The notes beneath the pieces are model-generated. The model was not told the origin of the DNA and made no database searches. It saw nothing but the letters and a program-made list of their open reading frames with translations. The position numbers and the translations under genes were made by a program. Shown here piece after piece: positions 1-7,562 of a DNA stretch of 18,160 nt (its first letter is position 1; the number at the start of each line of letters is the position of its first letter). This stretch comes from JADJLQ01 sp964405735 (GTDB lineage: Bacteria; Bacteroidota; Bacteroidia; Chitinophagales; Saprospiraceae), in assembly GCA_964405735.1 (NCBI GenBank), contig CAYOPD010000084.1, positions 1-18,160 of the forward strand, in the 5' to 3' direction.

Positions 1-107
1 GGGGAGGATGCTCAGGTAAAGGTTTTTAGATTTCATAACGGAAGTCATTTAGATTATTAATATTCCTAATGAAGAAAGAGGAGAAAGGTAACCTGGGGAT
101 GAGGCGG

Positions 108-156
108 GAGGTCAGAGGTTAGAGGTCAGAGGTTAGAGGATAGAGGAGAGAGGTAG
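108..156 (+). repeat. 7-bp tandem repeat, GAGGNNN x7
   Basis: Seven consecutive heptamers follow the pattern GAGGTCA, GAGGTTA, GAGGTCA, GAGGTTA, GAGGATA, GAGGAGA, GAGGTAG, so the tract is almost pure purine on the + strand. The same heptamer family recurs on the minus strand at 17094-17118. No gene is seen in 1-199; the rest of that stretch is AT-rich and unremarkable. Confidence 0.85.
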
Positions 157-174
157 GACCTTGAGATTCTGAAT

Positions 175-182
175 TATCTTTG
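175..182 (+). promoter_or_regulatory. Candidate Bacteroidota -7 box (TATCTTTG)
   Basis: TATCTTTG is an exact match to the Bacteroidota -7 consensus TAnnTTTG and lies 17 bases before the ATG at 200. A TTG occurs at 161-163, but with only 11 bases between it and the -7 box it is too close to be a good -33 element. The call rests on the -7 match and its position only. Confidence 0.4.
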
Positions 183-199
183 ACCTACGAATTCATTTT

Positions 200-1111
200 A
201 TGTATGACCTCATCGGCGATGTGCACGGCCATGCCCAGGGACTGATCCGCCTGCTGGAGATCCTGGGATATAAATCGCAAAAAGGGCTTTACCAACACCC
301 CGGCCGGCAAGCCATCTTTGTCGGCGACCTGGTCAACCGGGGGCCGGAATCAAGAGAGGTGCTGCAGATCGTGAGGCCCATGGTCCAGTCCAAACACGCC
401 TATGCCATCCTTGGCAATCATGAACTGCACCTCATGGCCTTTTTTACCCTGGACAATAATAATAAACCGCTATACAGCCACAGCATCCGGAATATGCTTC
501 AAATGCTTCCGGTATTGGAAAGTTTCCGGAACGCCGAAGCAGAGCTCTATGACTATATCGACTGGATGTATGCCCTGCCGCTTTTCCTGGAGTTCGAAGA
601 TTTGCGCGTGGTACATGCCTGCTGGCACCAGGACAGCATCAACTATATCCGCAAACATTTTCCGGGACATAAATTCAACCGTGACCTCCTGATCCGGTCC
701 CTTCAATCCCGAGGGCCTGAATACAAGGCCGTACAAATGCTGCTTAAAGGCCTTGAAATCCCCCTTCCCCGAAATAAAAAAGGACTGGACGCGGAATCGG
801 TGCGCCGAGGCTTTACCAGGATAAAATGGTGGGAGGACCACCACGGCAAATCCTATCGCCAGATCTCCGCCCAGGCTAAGTCCAACCTGCCGAAATATAA
901 GATCCCTACCAACCTGATCAGCCTCGACCTGGCTTATCCCGAATTGGCGGTGCCGGTCTTTTTTGGGCATTATTCCCTCAACGGCAAACCGGACTTGCTG
1001 AAAAAAAATATCTGCTGCCTGGATTATGGGGTGGTGAAGAATGAGATCATAACGGCTTACCGGTGGAATGGGGAAATGAAACTGGACCGGAGGAATTTTG
1101 TGCAGAGTTAG
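200..1111 (+). CDS. PPP-family metallophosphoesterase
   Basis: The 303-residue protein is a calcineurin-like phosphoesterase of the PPP branch, which includes ApaH/PrpE dinucleotide tetraphosphatases and bacterial Ser/Thr protein phosphatases. The N-terminus opens directly with the first metal-binding motif, GDVHGH (residues 7-12). It is followed by GDLVNRGP and GNHE, which is the canonical order of the two-metal active site. Later histidines in HACWHQ and FGHYS are candidate remaining metal ligands. No signal peptide is visible, so it is probably cytoplasmic. The ATG at 200 puts the GDxHG motif where family members normally have it, and a promoter-like TATCTTTG lies just upstream. The substrate cannot be read from sequence; dinucleotide polyphosphate, phosphoprotein or RNA-end substrates are all possible. 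It stands alone on its strand. Confidence 0.85.
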   Translation: MYDLIGDVHGHAQGLIRLLEILGYKSQKGLYQHPGRQAIFVGDLVNRGPESREVLQIVRPMVQSKHAYAILGNHELHLMAFFTLDNNNKPLYSHSIRNMLQMLPVLESFRNAEAELYDYIDWMYALPLFLEFEDLRVVHACWHQDSINYIRKHFPGHKFNRDLLIRSLQSRGPEYKAVQMLLKGLEIPLPRNKKGLDAESVRRGFTRIKWWEDHHGKSYRQISAQAKSNLPKYKIPTNLISLDLAYPELAVPVFFGHYSLNGKPDLLKKNICCLDYGVVKNEIITAYRWNGEMKLDRRNFVQS

Positions 1112-1196
1112 GGTCCGGTGGGTTCGCACGGAGGGTTTGTTGCGCACGGAGAGCACGGAGGATTTCTTTGTAATTTTTCTCCTTTGACCTTTTGAC

Positions 1197-1251
1197 CTTT
1201 GGGAAATGCGCCGCTACGCGGCTTTCCAGCTAATGTTTCCCACAAGGACAC
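1197..1251 (+). repeat. 55-bp repeat, left copy at assembly gap
   Basis: The 55 bases immediately left of the N run are identical to the 55 bases immediately right of it (1352-1406). The segment contains a small GC-rich hairpin, GCCGC-TAC-GCGGC, and ends in CCACAAGGACAC. That 12-mer is also present in the terminal array at 18123-18134. Confidence 0.9.
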
Positions 1252-1351
1252 NNNNNNNNNNNNNNNNNNNNNNNNNNNNNNNNNNNNNNNNNNNNNNNNN
1301 NNNNNNNNNNNNNNNNNNNNNNNNNNNNNNNNNNNNNNNNNNNNNNNNNNN
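1252..1351. other. Assembly gap, 100 N
   Basis: There are exactly 100 undetermined bases, the usual placeholder for a scaffold join of unknown size. Apparent reading frames across this position are artefacts. The spacer 1112-1489 holds no gene that I can support. Outside the gap it contains short CACGGAG phrases (around 1126-1160) and AT-rich CAATT phrases (around 1455-1485). Confidence 0.97.
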
Positions 1352-1406
1352 CTTTGGGAAATGCGCCGCTACGCGGCTTTCCAGCTAATGTTTCCCACAA
1401 GGACAC
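1352..1406 (+). repeat. 55-bp repeat, right copy at assembly gap
   Basis: This is a perfect copy of 1197-1251, starting at the first known base after the N run. An exact 55-base identity confined to the two contig ends looks like an unmerged assembly-graph overlap, although a genuine tandem or dispersed repeat is also possible. The sequence then continues into AGCGAAGCGAAGGG. Confidence 0.9.
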
Positions 1407-1489
1407 AGCGAAGCGAAGGGCAGGGAGAACAATTTGACGGAATTACATCTAAAACAATTCAACAATTGGACAATTCCGCAATTCGGCAT

Positions 1490-1918
1490 CTACAAATGGC
1501 TCTCCCGCACCGTCCGGTGGGAAACCATCTGCCACTGCTTTTTCTTTTTATGGAAAACGCGGACATACCAGAGGGCATAGCGGACCTGGTTTGACCGGTC
1601 CTGGCGGGTGACGGTGAGTTTACCATAAATGATCCCGATGTTTTTATGATGGGATTCTACGGTGACGGAATCATGAATGCGCGAAATAAACCGGGAATTG
1701 GGATTGGCCACGGCGCGCAGCCAACTGGCCTTGCCCTCAACCAGGCCCGTGCCGTGTGTGAAAATAAAATCCTCCGCATACCATTTTTTTAGCTTAAGGG
1801 TATCTTTTCCCACCACTGCGTCATCGATGGACTGGTTGAAGAGGGCAAGGGGGTGGCCGGATTGGGCAATAATGCTGGTCGCAAGAAAAAGGAAGGGAAT
1901 AATCAATGGATATTTCAT
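1490..1918 (-). CDS. Secreted DUF4440/SnoaL-like (NTF2-fold) protein
   Basis: The 142-residue protein begins with a typical signal peptide (MKYPLIIPFLFLATSIIAQ), so it is probably exported to the periplasm or beyond. The mature part resembles DUF4440 of the NTF2/SnoaL superfamily. It has a helical start (ALFNQSIDDAVVGKD), the WYAEDFIFTHGTG segment, an RI-HDSVTVE strand, an IIYGKLTVTRQD strand and a final QWQMVSHRTV strand, the usual cone-shaped fold. No catalytic role can be assigned. I chose the ATG at 1918 because it places the signal peptide at the N-terminus. The upstream in-frame ATG at 1945 would add nine polar residues and abuts an inverted repeat. It lies downstream of pcm on the same strand, but that repeat sits between them, so separate transcription is possible. 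Confidence 0.75.
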   Translation of the reverse strand: MKYPLIIPFLFLATSIIAQSGHPLALFNQSIDDAVVGKDTLKLKKWYAEDFIFTHGTGLVEGKASWLRAVANPNSRFISRIHDSVTVESHHKNIGIIYGKLTVTRQDRSNQVRYALWYVRVFHKKKKQWQMVSHRTVRESHL

Positions 1919-1947
1919 GACAATAAAATTATTTTTTGGTTCCATTA

Positions 1948-1984
1948 CCTTGAAAAATTCAAATCAAACTTGAATTTTTCAAGG
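1948..1984 (-). terminator. 15-bp perfect inverted repeat between pcm and DUF4440 gene
   Basis: CCTTGAAAAATTCAA at 1948-1962 is repeated in exact reverse complement at 1970-1984, with a 7-base loop. It starts 14 bases after the pcm stop codon, a reasonable terminator position. The stem is AT-rich and no clear T run follows on the minus strand, so a factor-binding operator for the downstream gene is an equally good reading. Confidence 0.45.
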
Positions 1985-1998
1985 ATGATTTCCTGAGA

Positions 1999-2697
1999 TT
2001 ACCCCTTATTTAAACCCTTTAAAAAAGGAACAAAACGAAAAATGCCCATGGACTCCTCTGCCCATTCCGTTTCCGATTTTTTGCTTATCCTTTTCATCAC
2101 CTGGTCTTCCCCGGCGCCCATGGGGATCACCATGAATCCGCCCGGCCTGAGCTGGTCCAGGAGGTTTTGAGGCAATTCCGGCGCTCCGCAAGTGACCAGG
2201 ATCTTGTCGAAAGGAGCATATTTGGGAAGACCTTCAAATCCGTCGCGGAGGTAACAACGGATGGACAGGTATTGCATTTTTTTCAAAAAGGCGGCGGTTT
2301 GGTGGTATAATTTTTCCTGCCTTTCCAGGGTATAAACTTTTGCGCCGAGTTCAAACAAAACCGCAGCCTGGTAGCCGCTGCCGGTCCCGATTTCCAGGAC
2401 CCGCTCCCCGGGGCGGATATCCAATAAGGCCGTTTGAAACGCGACCGTATAGGGCTGGCTGATGGTCTGGTCGCTGCCGATGGGGAAGGGCACATCCTGG
2501 TAAGCCCAGGATTCGGAACCCTTTGGCACAAAAAAATGCCGGGGAATCCGGAGCATGGCCTGGAGGATTTTTTCGTCTTTGATCCCCTTCCGACTTAGGT
2601 CTTCCACCATTTTTTTCCGGAGGCCCCGGTGCCAGTGATTGTCTTCCTGGCGGCCGTGATCCGGGGCAATGGTGGCAGTAGTATTTTTTTTAATCAA
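1999..2697 (-). CDS. pcm: Protein-L-isoaspartate O-methyltransferase
   Basis: This cytoplasmic repair enzyme uses S-adenosylmethionine to methylate isoaspartyl residues in damaged proteins. The 232-residue product has all the family landmarks. These are RIPRHFFVP near residue 50, the family signature GSDQTISQPYTVA (about residues 74-86), the SAM-binding motif VLEIGTGSGYQAAV just after it, DKILVTCGAP, and LRPGGFMVIPMG near the C-terminus. The frame is open to a TTG at 2697, with a stop just upstream. The first in-frame ATG is at 2610. I prefer the longer form because GLRKKMVEDL before and around that Met looks like the start of the conserved domain, but the N-terminus is uncertain and TTG is a weak start. 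The upstream spacer is low complexity. Confidence 0.9.
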   Translation of the reverse strand: MIKKNTTATIAPDHGRQEDNHWHRGLRKKMVEDLSRKGIKDEKILQAMLRIPRHFFVPKGSESWAYQDVPFPIGSDQTISQPYTVAFQTALLDIRPGERVLEIGTGSGYQAAVLFELGAKVYTLERQEKLYHQTAAFLKKMQYLSIRCYLRDGFEGLPKYAPFDKILVTCGAPELPQNLLDQLRPGGFMVIPMGAGEDQVMKRISKKSETEWAEESMGIFRFVPFLKGLNKG

Positions 2698-3009
2698 GGA
2701 GTAGTTTTCTATTTAGGGTAAAAATAGCAATATAAAAGGAGACAGGAGAGGGGGGACGGGAGGAAGGGCGAAAGACGAAAGGAGAAAAGAGAGAAATTGA
2801 AAAAGGGAGGAAAGGAGGAAGGCGAAGGGCGTCCTGAAACCTAAACCTCGGGAGGTTAATGACGTCCCGCGTCAAGAAGCTCTCAGCACTCGGGAGTGGG
2901 GGGAGAAAAAAAGGGTGAATGGCAAAGGTCAAAGGCGAAGGGAGAAAAAAGGAGGAAGGGAGGAAGGGAGGGACTTCTTTTTTATATTGCATCCATAAAA
3001 ACCTGATCT
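2698..3009. other. Polypurine intergenic spacer
   Basis: This gene-free stretch is strongly purine-biased on the + strand (GGAGG, GAAAG and AAGGG phrases) from about 2735 to 2975. It is interrupted at about 2830-2900 by a segment of ordinary composition. That segment includes the small palindrome AACCTC-GG-GAGGTT (2844-2857) and the hairpin GACG-TCCCG-CGTC. Open frames through the tract encode only Pro/Ser/Phe-rich low-complexity peptides and I do not accept them as genes. A TATATTG at 2983-2989 is an imperfect -7 box for the mutase gene. Confidence 0.7.
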
Positions 3010-4389
3010 ATGTTGAAAATCAAATTTGGAACGGATGGCTGGAGGGCCATCATTGCGGACGAATATACCGTCGATAATGTCAGGCGGGTTGCTTTTGGAA
3101 CAGCGGCCTGGATGAAAAAGAAGGGCATGTCCAGAGCAGTGGTGGGTTATGATACCCGGTTTGCTGGAGCGCTTTTTGCCCAGGTTACGGCGGAGGTGCT
3201 GAGCGGGGAAGGCATTGATGTGATCCTTTCACATGATTATGTCTCCACCCCGATGGTATCCCTGGCTGTCCTTAAACTGAAAGCGGACCTTGGCGTCGTG
3301 ATCACAGCCAGTCACAATCCACCCTCCTACAATGGTTACAAGCTCAAAGCGTCCTATGGGGGGCCCATGATCCCCGGTGAAATTGCCGAGATCGAAGCCA
3401 TGATTCCGGATGAAATTCCGGTGAAGAAAACGCCGGCCGGTAAGATTGAAAAGACCGACCTGGAAACCATCTATGAAGATAAAGTAAGGGCCGCTTTCGA
3501 TATTTCCGCCATACAGGCTACCGCCATGCCCTTCGCATTCGATGCCATGTATGGTGCGGGCCAGCGGATCATGAAAAAGCTGTTCCCGGAAGCCATTCAC
3601 CTGCATTCCGACTTTAATCCCTCCTTTCATGGCCAGGCGCCGGAGCCAATCGAACGCAACCTTACAGAACTGGCCCGAACGGTATCTACCAACAAAAATA
3701 TAAAACTCGGAGTAGCCAACGACGGGGATGCCGACCGCATCGGCATGATGGATGAGCACGGCCAGTTTGTGGATTCCCATCACCTACTGCTGCTGTTGAT
3801 GTATTACCAACATCATTTTAAAAAACAGAAAGGAAAGGTTCTGATTACGTTTTCTGTTACAGATAAGGTTAAAAAGCTGGCTGAGCTTTTTGGAGTGGAA
3901 TGTGTGGTGACCAAGATTGGTTTTAAATACATCAGCGAAATCATGCTGACCACACCGATCCTGGTGGCCGGCGAAGAATCCGGGGGCATAGCCGTGGCCG
4001 GCCATATTCCGGAACGCGACGGCGTCTGGGTGGCCCTCACCATCCTGGAATTTATGGCCAAGACCGGTAAATCGCTTACCGAACTGATCAACGAGATTTA
4101 TTCCATGGTCGGCGCCTTTAAATGCGACCGGGACGACCTCCACCTCAGTGAAGAAAAAAAACAGGCCATCATCAAAGCCTGCAATGAACGCGCCTACACC
4201 GCCTTCGGGGAGTTCAAGGTCCAGGAAGTCGAGGACATGGATGGTTATAAATTCCTCTTCGGGTACGACGAATGGATCATGGTGAGGCCTTCGGGTACGG
4301 AACCCGTTTTGCGGGTCTATGCCCAGGCGGCCGATAAATTTAAAGTCAGGCAGTTGCTGGATGCGGCGAGAAACACCCTTTTGGGATAA
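3010..4389 (+). CDS. Phosphoglucomutase/phosphomannomutase family protein
   Basis: The 459-residue phosphohexomutase interconverts sugar 1- and 6-phosphates through a phosphoserine intermediate, in the cytoplasm. All four active-site segments of the alpha-D-phosphohexomutase superfamily are present and in order. These are the phosphoserine loop TASHNP with Ser101, the metal-binding loop DGDADRIG (238-245), the sugar-recognition loop GEESGG (321-326), and the phosphate-binding loop RPSGTEP (426-432). The N-terminus KFGTDGWRA is also typical. GEESGG is the motif common in PGM/PMM enzymes, so glucose or mannose phosphates are likelier substrates than glucosamine phosphate, though a GlmM role cannot be excluded. 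The length is normal and the ATG at 3010 lies directly before FGTDGW. No neighbour narrows the substrate. Confidence 0.92.
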   Translation: MLKIKFGTDGWRAIIADEYTVDNVRRVAFGTAAWMKKKGMSRAVVGYDTRFAGALFAQVTAEVLSGEGIDVILSHDYVSTPMVSLAVLKLKADLGVVITASHNPPSYNGYKLKASYGGPMIPGEIAEIEAMIPDEIPVKKTPAGKIEKTDLETIYEDKVRAAFDISAIQATAMPFAFDAMYGAGQRIMKKLFPEAIHLHSDFNPSFHGQAPEPIERNLTELARTVSTNKNIKLGVANDGDADRIGMMDEHGQFVDSHHLLLLLMYYQHHFKKQKGKVLITFSVTDKVKKLAELFGVECVVTKIGFKYISEIMLTTPILVAGEESGGIAVAGHIPERDGVWVALTILEFMAKTGKSLTELINEIYSMVGAFKCDRDDLHLSEEKKQAIIKACNERAYTAFGEFKVQEVEDMDGYKFLFGYDEWIMVRPSGTEPVLRVYAQAADKFKVRQLLDAARNTLLG

Positions 4390-4481
4390 TTAAAGAATTA
4401 AGGAATTAAAGAAATTAATGGGGGAAGGAATTAAGGTTAACAATGGCAAAAAGCCATTAACTTGAATTAAAAAAAGACAGA

Positions 4482-5051
4482 ATGCCGGATACCATACATC
4501 AATACCCCTGGACCTATACCCGGATGATCAAGGAATTGAAGGGGGATGCCCGCTATGAACTCAGGAACAATGAACTCATTGATATGTCATCACCCTCAGA
4601 AATACACCAACAACTGGTCTTCAGGCTCACCCTCCTTTTGGGTGAATTCATCCAAAAGGAGGGATTGGGAAAGTTATATCCATCTCCCTTCGATGTCATT
4701 CTTGATGAAAATAATGTGGTCCAGCCGGATCTTCTTTTTGTGGCCAATGATCATGCTGACCGTATCCAGGAACGCGGGGTCTTTGGCAGCCCGGACCTTG
4801 TGATCGAGATCGTTTCCAAATCCTCCATCATCAGGGATTATGTGGAAAAAAAGGAGGATTATGAGCGGTTTGGTATCCGGGAGTACTGGATCGTGGATCC
4901 CCAGAACAAGTTTATCCAGGTCTTCCTTTTAGACGGTAATAAATTCAGGACCTTCTCTTCCTCGGATGGCGAAGAACATATGAAAGCCATCTCTTCCGTG
5001 CTTCCGGGTTTTGAAATAAACTGGCCGGACTTGTTCGGTTCTGCGAAATAA
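4482..5051 (+). CDS. Uma2 family (DUF820) endonuclease-like protein
   Basis: This 189-residue protein of the Uma2/DUF820 family has a PD-(D/E)XK nuclease-like fold. Recognisable parts are an N-terminal RYELRNNELIDMSSPS segment, SPFDVILDENNVVQPDLLFV with the acidic pair around Asp71 and Asp83, and PDLVIEIVSKSS with Glu109. The strongly conserved YERFGIREYWIVDP (about 127-140) follows. In this family these residues resemble a nuclease active site, but the cellular role is unresolved and no partner is visible here. The family is usually numerous in Bacteroidota and Cyanobacteria. It sits 92 bases after the mutase in an AATTAA-rich spacer that carries a short imperfect hairpin (AATGGC-AAAAA-GCCATT, 4442-4458), so joint transcription is uncertain. 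Confidence 0.85.
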   Translation: MPDTIHQYPWTYTRMIKELKGDARYELRNNELIDMSSPSEIHQQLVFRLTLLLGEFIQKEGLGKLYPSPFDVILDENNVVQPDLLFVANDHADRIQERGVFGSPDLVIEIVSKSSIIRDYVEKKEDYERFGIREYWIVDPQNKFIQVFLLDGNKFRTFSSSDGEEHMKAISSVLPGFEINWPDLFGSAK

Positions 5052-5144
5052 GGCAAATTGCACCCTGACAAGAACACACTTCCTTGTCAATCCCTGCTAA
5101 ACCGACACACGAACAGCGCCCAAGGGACGTAAAATCGTAATGGA

Positions 5145-6284
5145 ATGAATAAAACAGTTATTAAAACAGGGATCATCGCCGCTTGCCTTTTTCTTTGCGG
5201 ACTGACCCCAGTCCAGGCGCTGGACACACTTTTTGAAATCAGGGGTTTTGCCATCGGCGCACCCAAACCCGCGGAACTTGACCGCTTTTTAAAATTTGTG
5301 GATGAGGAAATGGCCCCAAGAAAGGTGAATACCCTGATCCTTCGTGTGGATTTTAATTACCAATACGAATCCCATCCCGAACTGAGGGATTCCATCGCCT
5401 TGTCAGGGGCGGAGGTGGATAAAATTGTGGCGACGTGCAAAAAAAACAATATCCGGATCGTACCCCAGATCAACCTCTTGGGTCATCAGTCCTGGGCTTC
5501 CCGCACCAACAAATTGCTGGCCGTTTATCCCGAGTTTGACGAGACCCCGCATGTAAAAATGCCGGAAACCTATAAATGGCCAAACCCGGACGGTCTATAT
5601 TGCAAAAGTTATTGCCCGCTCCACCCGGAAGTGCATGGGGTGGTTTTTGCCCTGGTGGATGAACTTTGTGACCGGTTCCAGACAGACGCCTTCCATGCAG
5701 GCATGGACGAAGTTTTTTATATCGGGGATGATAAATGCCCGCGCTGCGGGGGCATCGACAAAGCTGAACTTTTTGCCGGAGAAATAAACAAGATCCGTAA
5801 CCACCTCCGGCTCAAAAACCGGGAGCTTTGGATCTGGGGCGACCGCCTGATCGATGGTAAAAGCACAGGCATCGGATTGTGGGAAGCGAGTTTGAATTAT
5901 ACCCATCGTGCCATTGACATGATATATAAGGACGTAGTGATCTGCGACTGGCATTACGAGCGGCCGGATCAAACAGCAGTTTATTTTGCCATGAAAGGAT
6001 TCCGGGTGCTGACCTGCCCCTGGAACCGACAGCAGGTGGCAGTCATGCAGGCGGAGGATATGGCCCGGTGGAGAAAGTATGCCACCAGTTCAATGAAGCC
6101 CCGGTATTATGGCATGGTCCAAACGGTCTGGTCTGGCCCTACCCAGTTTATTGATGGGTTTTACGGCATTCAGACCGCAGCCAATAACATGAATAACAGC
6201 GCCACCCGAAACAACAGGAGCCCCTGGGATACTTTCCGCGCTTTGTATAAACGGATGGATGAACTGGAGATGGAAAAGAAGTGA
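5145..6284 (+). CDS. Secreted GH20-like beta-N-acetylhexosaminidase family protein
   Basis: This 379-residue protein has a signal peptide (about 1-25, ending PVQA). The rest looks like the TIM-barrel catalytic domain of glycoside hydrolase family 20. It has an early FAIGAPKPAELDRF strand-helix unit, RIVPQINLLGHQSW (about 104-117), and FHAGMDEVF at 183-191. The last motif corresponds to the GH20 HxGGDE motif, whose Asp-Glu pair (here Asp188-Glu189) performs substrate-assisted catalysis. Gly is replaced by Met before Asp. No N-terminal GH20b domain is present, so it is shorter than classical hexosaminidases. A CPRC pair (198-201) follows the active site and could form a disulfide or bind metal. 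It lies upstream of the esterase and fuconate dehydratase genes on the same strand, which suggests glycan breakdown. Its substrate is not determined. Confidence 0.75.
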   Translation: MNKTVIKTGIIAACLFLCGLTPVQALDTLFEIRGFAIGAPKPAELDRFLKFVDEEMAPRKVNTLILRVDFNYQYESHPELRDSIALSGAEVDKIVATCKKNNIRIVPQINLLGHQSWASRTNKLLAVYPEFDETPHVKMPETYKWPNPDGLYCKSYCPLHPEVHGVVFALVDELCDRFQTDAFHAGMDEVFYIGDDKCPRCGGIDKAELFAGEINKIRNHLRLKNRELWIWGDRLIDGKSTGIGLWEASLNYTHRAIDMIYKDVVICDWHYERPDQTAVYFAMKGFRVLTCPWNRQQVAVMQAEDMARWRKYATSSMKPRYYGMVQTVWSGPTQFIDGFYGIQTAANNMNNSATRNNRSPWDTFRALYKRMDELEMEKK

Positions 6285-6365
6285 TTGGATCAAATGGGCC
6301 TGGGCGTCCGGGGGGAATTTGAATTGCATGGTTTACAGGGTTATCCATTAAGTCTATTCTAAGGA

Positions 6366-6393
6366 TTGATCAGAATGGAAATCGCAATCTTTG
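6366..6393 (+). promoter_or_regulatory. Candidate promoter of esterase-fucD pair
   Basis: TTG at 6366-6368 is followed after 17 bases by AATCTTTG (6386-6393), one mismatch from TAnnTTTG. The spacing equals that of the two tRNA promoters in this window. Because the in-frame TTG at 6391 falls inside this -7 box, the site also argues for the ATG at 6412 as the true start. Confidence 0.4.
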
Positions 6394-6411
6394 CGCGGTA
6401 AAAATTCGAGC

Positions 6412-7548
6412 ATGAAAATCAATTTTCTGAGAACGCATTATTTGCCGTTTCTGGCCTGCCTGCTATTTTTCTTCCAACAGTGCAAACCGGCTTACAAGGA
6501 CTATCCGGTTACCTACAAAACCGTGACTGCCCTGGGCAGGACGGTATTTGATGAGCAGGAAGGCATCATATTGATCAGCAGCATGTCGACGGTCCAGTTT
6601 TCATTCACCGGTGATAGTGTCCAGGTCGTCCTGAAAAACCTGGCCCCGGGCGATGACTACGGATATATCGTATACGAACTCGACGTAAAACAAGTGGTGC
6701 GGGTGAAAATCAATGACAGGAAGGAACAAAAGCTGACCGTCTATCCTGAAATCCATGCTCCCATTCACGTCCTGAAAATATACAAGGTCACTGAAGCGCA
6801 AAACGGGAACCTTGCCGTGGTCCGGATCAAGGGCCGGGAAATAAAACCGGTTGAAGCGGTTTCAAACCTGAAAATAGAGTTCATCGGAAATTCCATCACC
6901 TGCGGCATGGGAGCCGATACCTCTGAGGTTCGATGTGGTGAGGGGAAATGGTATGATCAGCACAATGCCTATTTTTCCTATGCCAGCAGGGTGGCCCGCG
7001 AATTAAGAATGCGATATACGATCAGCGCCGTTTCGGGGATTGGTATGTACCGTAACTGGAACAGCGAGGGACCGGTGATGCCTGAAGTCTATGGTTCCAC
7101 TTATTTTTCCAAAGACAGTTCGCAAGCTTGGGATTTTGACAAGGAACAACCCGGTTATGTGAGCATCTGCCTGGGAACCAATGATTTTTCGGATGGAGAC
7201 GGCACCACTCCCCGGCAGCCCTTTGATTCCAGCCGTTTTACTGAAGCGTACCTGGATTTTATTAAAACCATTTATCACCATTATGATTCCGCCAGGGTGG
7301 TTTTATTGACCAGCCCGATGTTGTCCGGTGAAAAGGCGGACTTGTTGTACCGATTGCTCGTAAAAATCGCAGGTCAAACCAATAAATCCTATCCGGACCG
7401 GAAAGAGGCGGTGGTTTTTCAATTTGAACCCATGAGACCCGGTGGCTGTGACGCACATCCCAGCGTGGATGACCACCGCATCATTGCCTTTCAACTGGTA
7501 TCCTTTCTCAATCGATACATAAAACAAGTCGATCCGAATTTAAGATAG
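6412..7548 (+). CDS. CE2-type acetylesterase lipoprotein (SGNH/GDSL hydrolase)
   Basis: The 378-residue protein probably removes O-acetyl groups from polysaccharides or their fragments. A hydrophobic leader ends in FFQQC, with Cys24 the likely lipidation site, although the lipobox is loose. Residues of about 30-150 are beta-rich and match the jelly-roll N-terminal domain of carbohydrate esterase family 2. The catalytic SGNH domain follows: IEFIGNSITCGMG with nucleophile Ser161, GTND at 255-258, and DAHPSVDDH with Asp347/His349. I chose the ATG at 6412 over a TTG at 6391 because it fits the lipoprotein leader and leaves the putative promoter free. The fuconate dehydratase gene starts 14 bases after its stop, so the two are probably one transcript. 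CE2 membership is by overall layout; a generic GDSL lipase/esterase is the fallback. Confidence 0.82.
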   Translation: MKINFLRTHYLPFLACLLFFFQQCKPAYKDYPVTYKTVTALGRTVFDEQEGIILISSMSTVQFSFTGDSVQVVLKNLAPGDDYGYIVYELDVKQVVRVKINDRKEQKLTVYPEIHAPIHVLKIYKVTEAQNGNLAVVRIKGREIKPVEAVSNLKIEFIGNSITCGMGADTSEVRCGEGKWYDQHNAYFSYASRVARELRMRYTISAVSGIGMYRNWNSEGPVMPEVYGSTYFSKDSSQAWDFDKEQPGYVSICLGTNDFSDGDGTTPRQPFDSSRFTEAYLDFIKTIYHHYDSARVVLLTSPMLSGEKADLLYRLLVKIAGQTNKSYPDRKEAVVFQFEPMRPGGCDAHPSVDDHRIIAFQLVSFLNRYIKQVDPNLR

Positions 7549-7562
7549 ATCAATGATGAAGT

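Noticed and set aside
470..1156. Long minus-strand open frame opposite the metallophosphoesterase
   Set aside because: It is a shadow of a well-supported gene with all active-site motifs on the other strand; its product matches no family.
1199..1594. Open frames reading through the N run
   Set aside because: They exist only because undetermined bases were translated; the flanks are repeat sequence.
2690..2992. Minus-strand frame of 100 codons in the polypurine spacer
   Set aside because: The product is Pro/Ser/Phe low complexity from a polypyrimidine strand, with no recognisable start or domain.
4442..4458. Hairpin AATGGC-AAAAA-GCCATT as terminator of the phosphohexomutase gene
   Set aside because: Only a 6-bp stem, no T run after it, and within an AATTAA-rich spacer where such pairings arise easily.
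5066..5089. Hairpin TGACAAG-N10-CTTGTCA after the Uma2 gene as terminator
   Set aside because: The stem is 7 bp with a 10-base loop and no T run; too weak to list.
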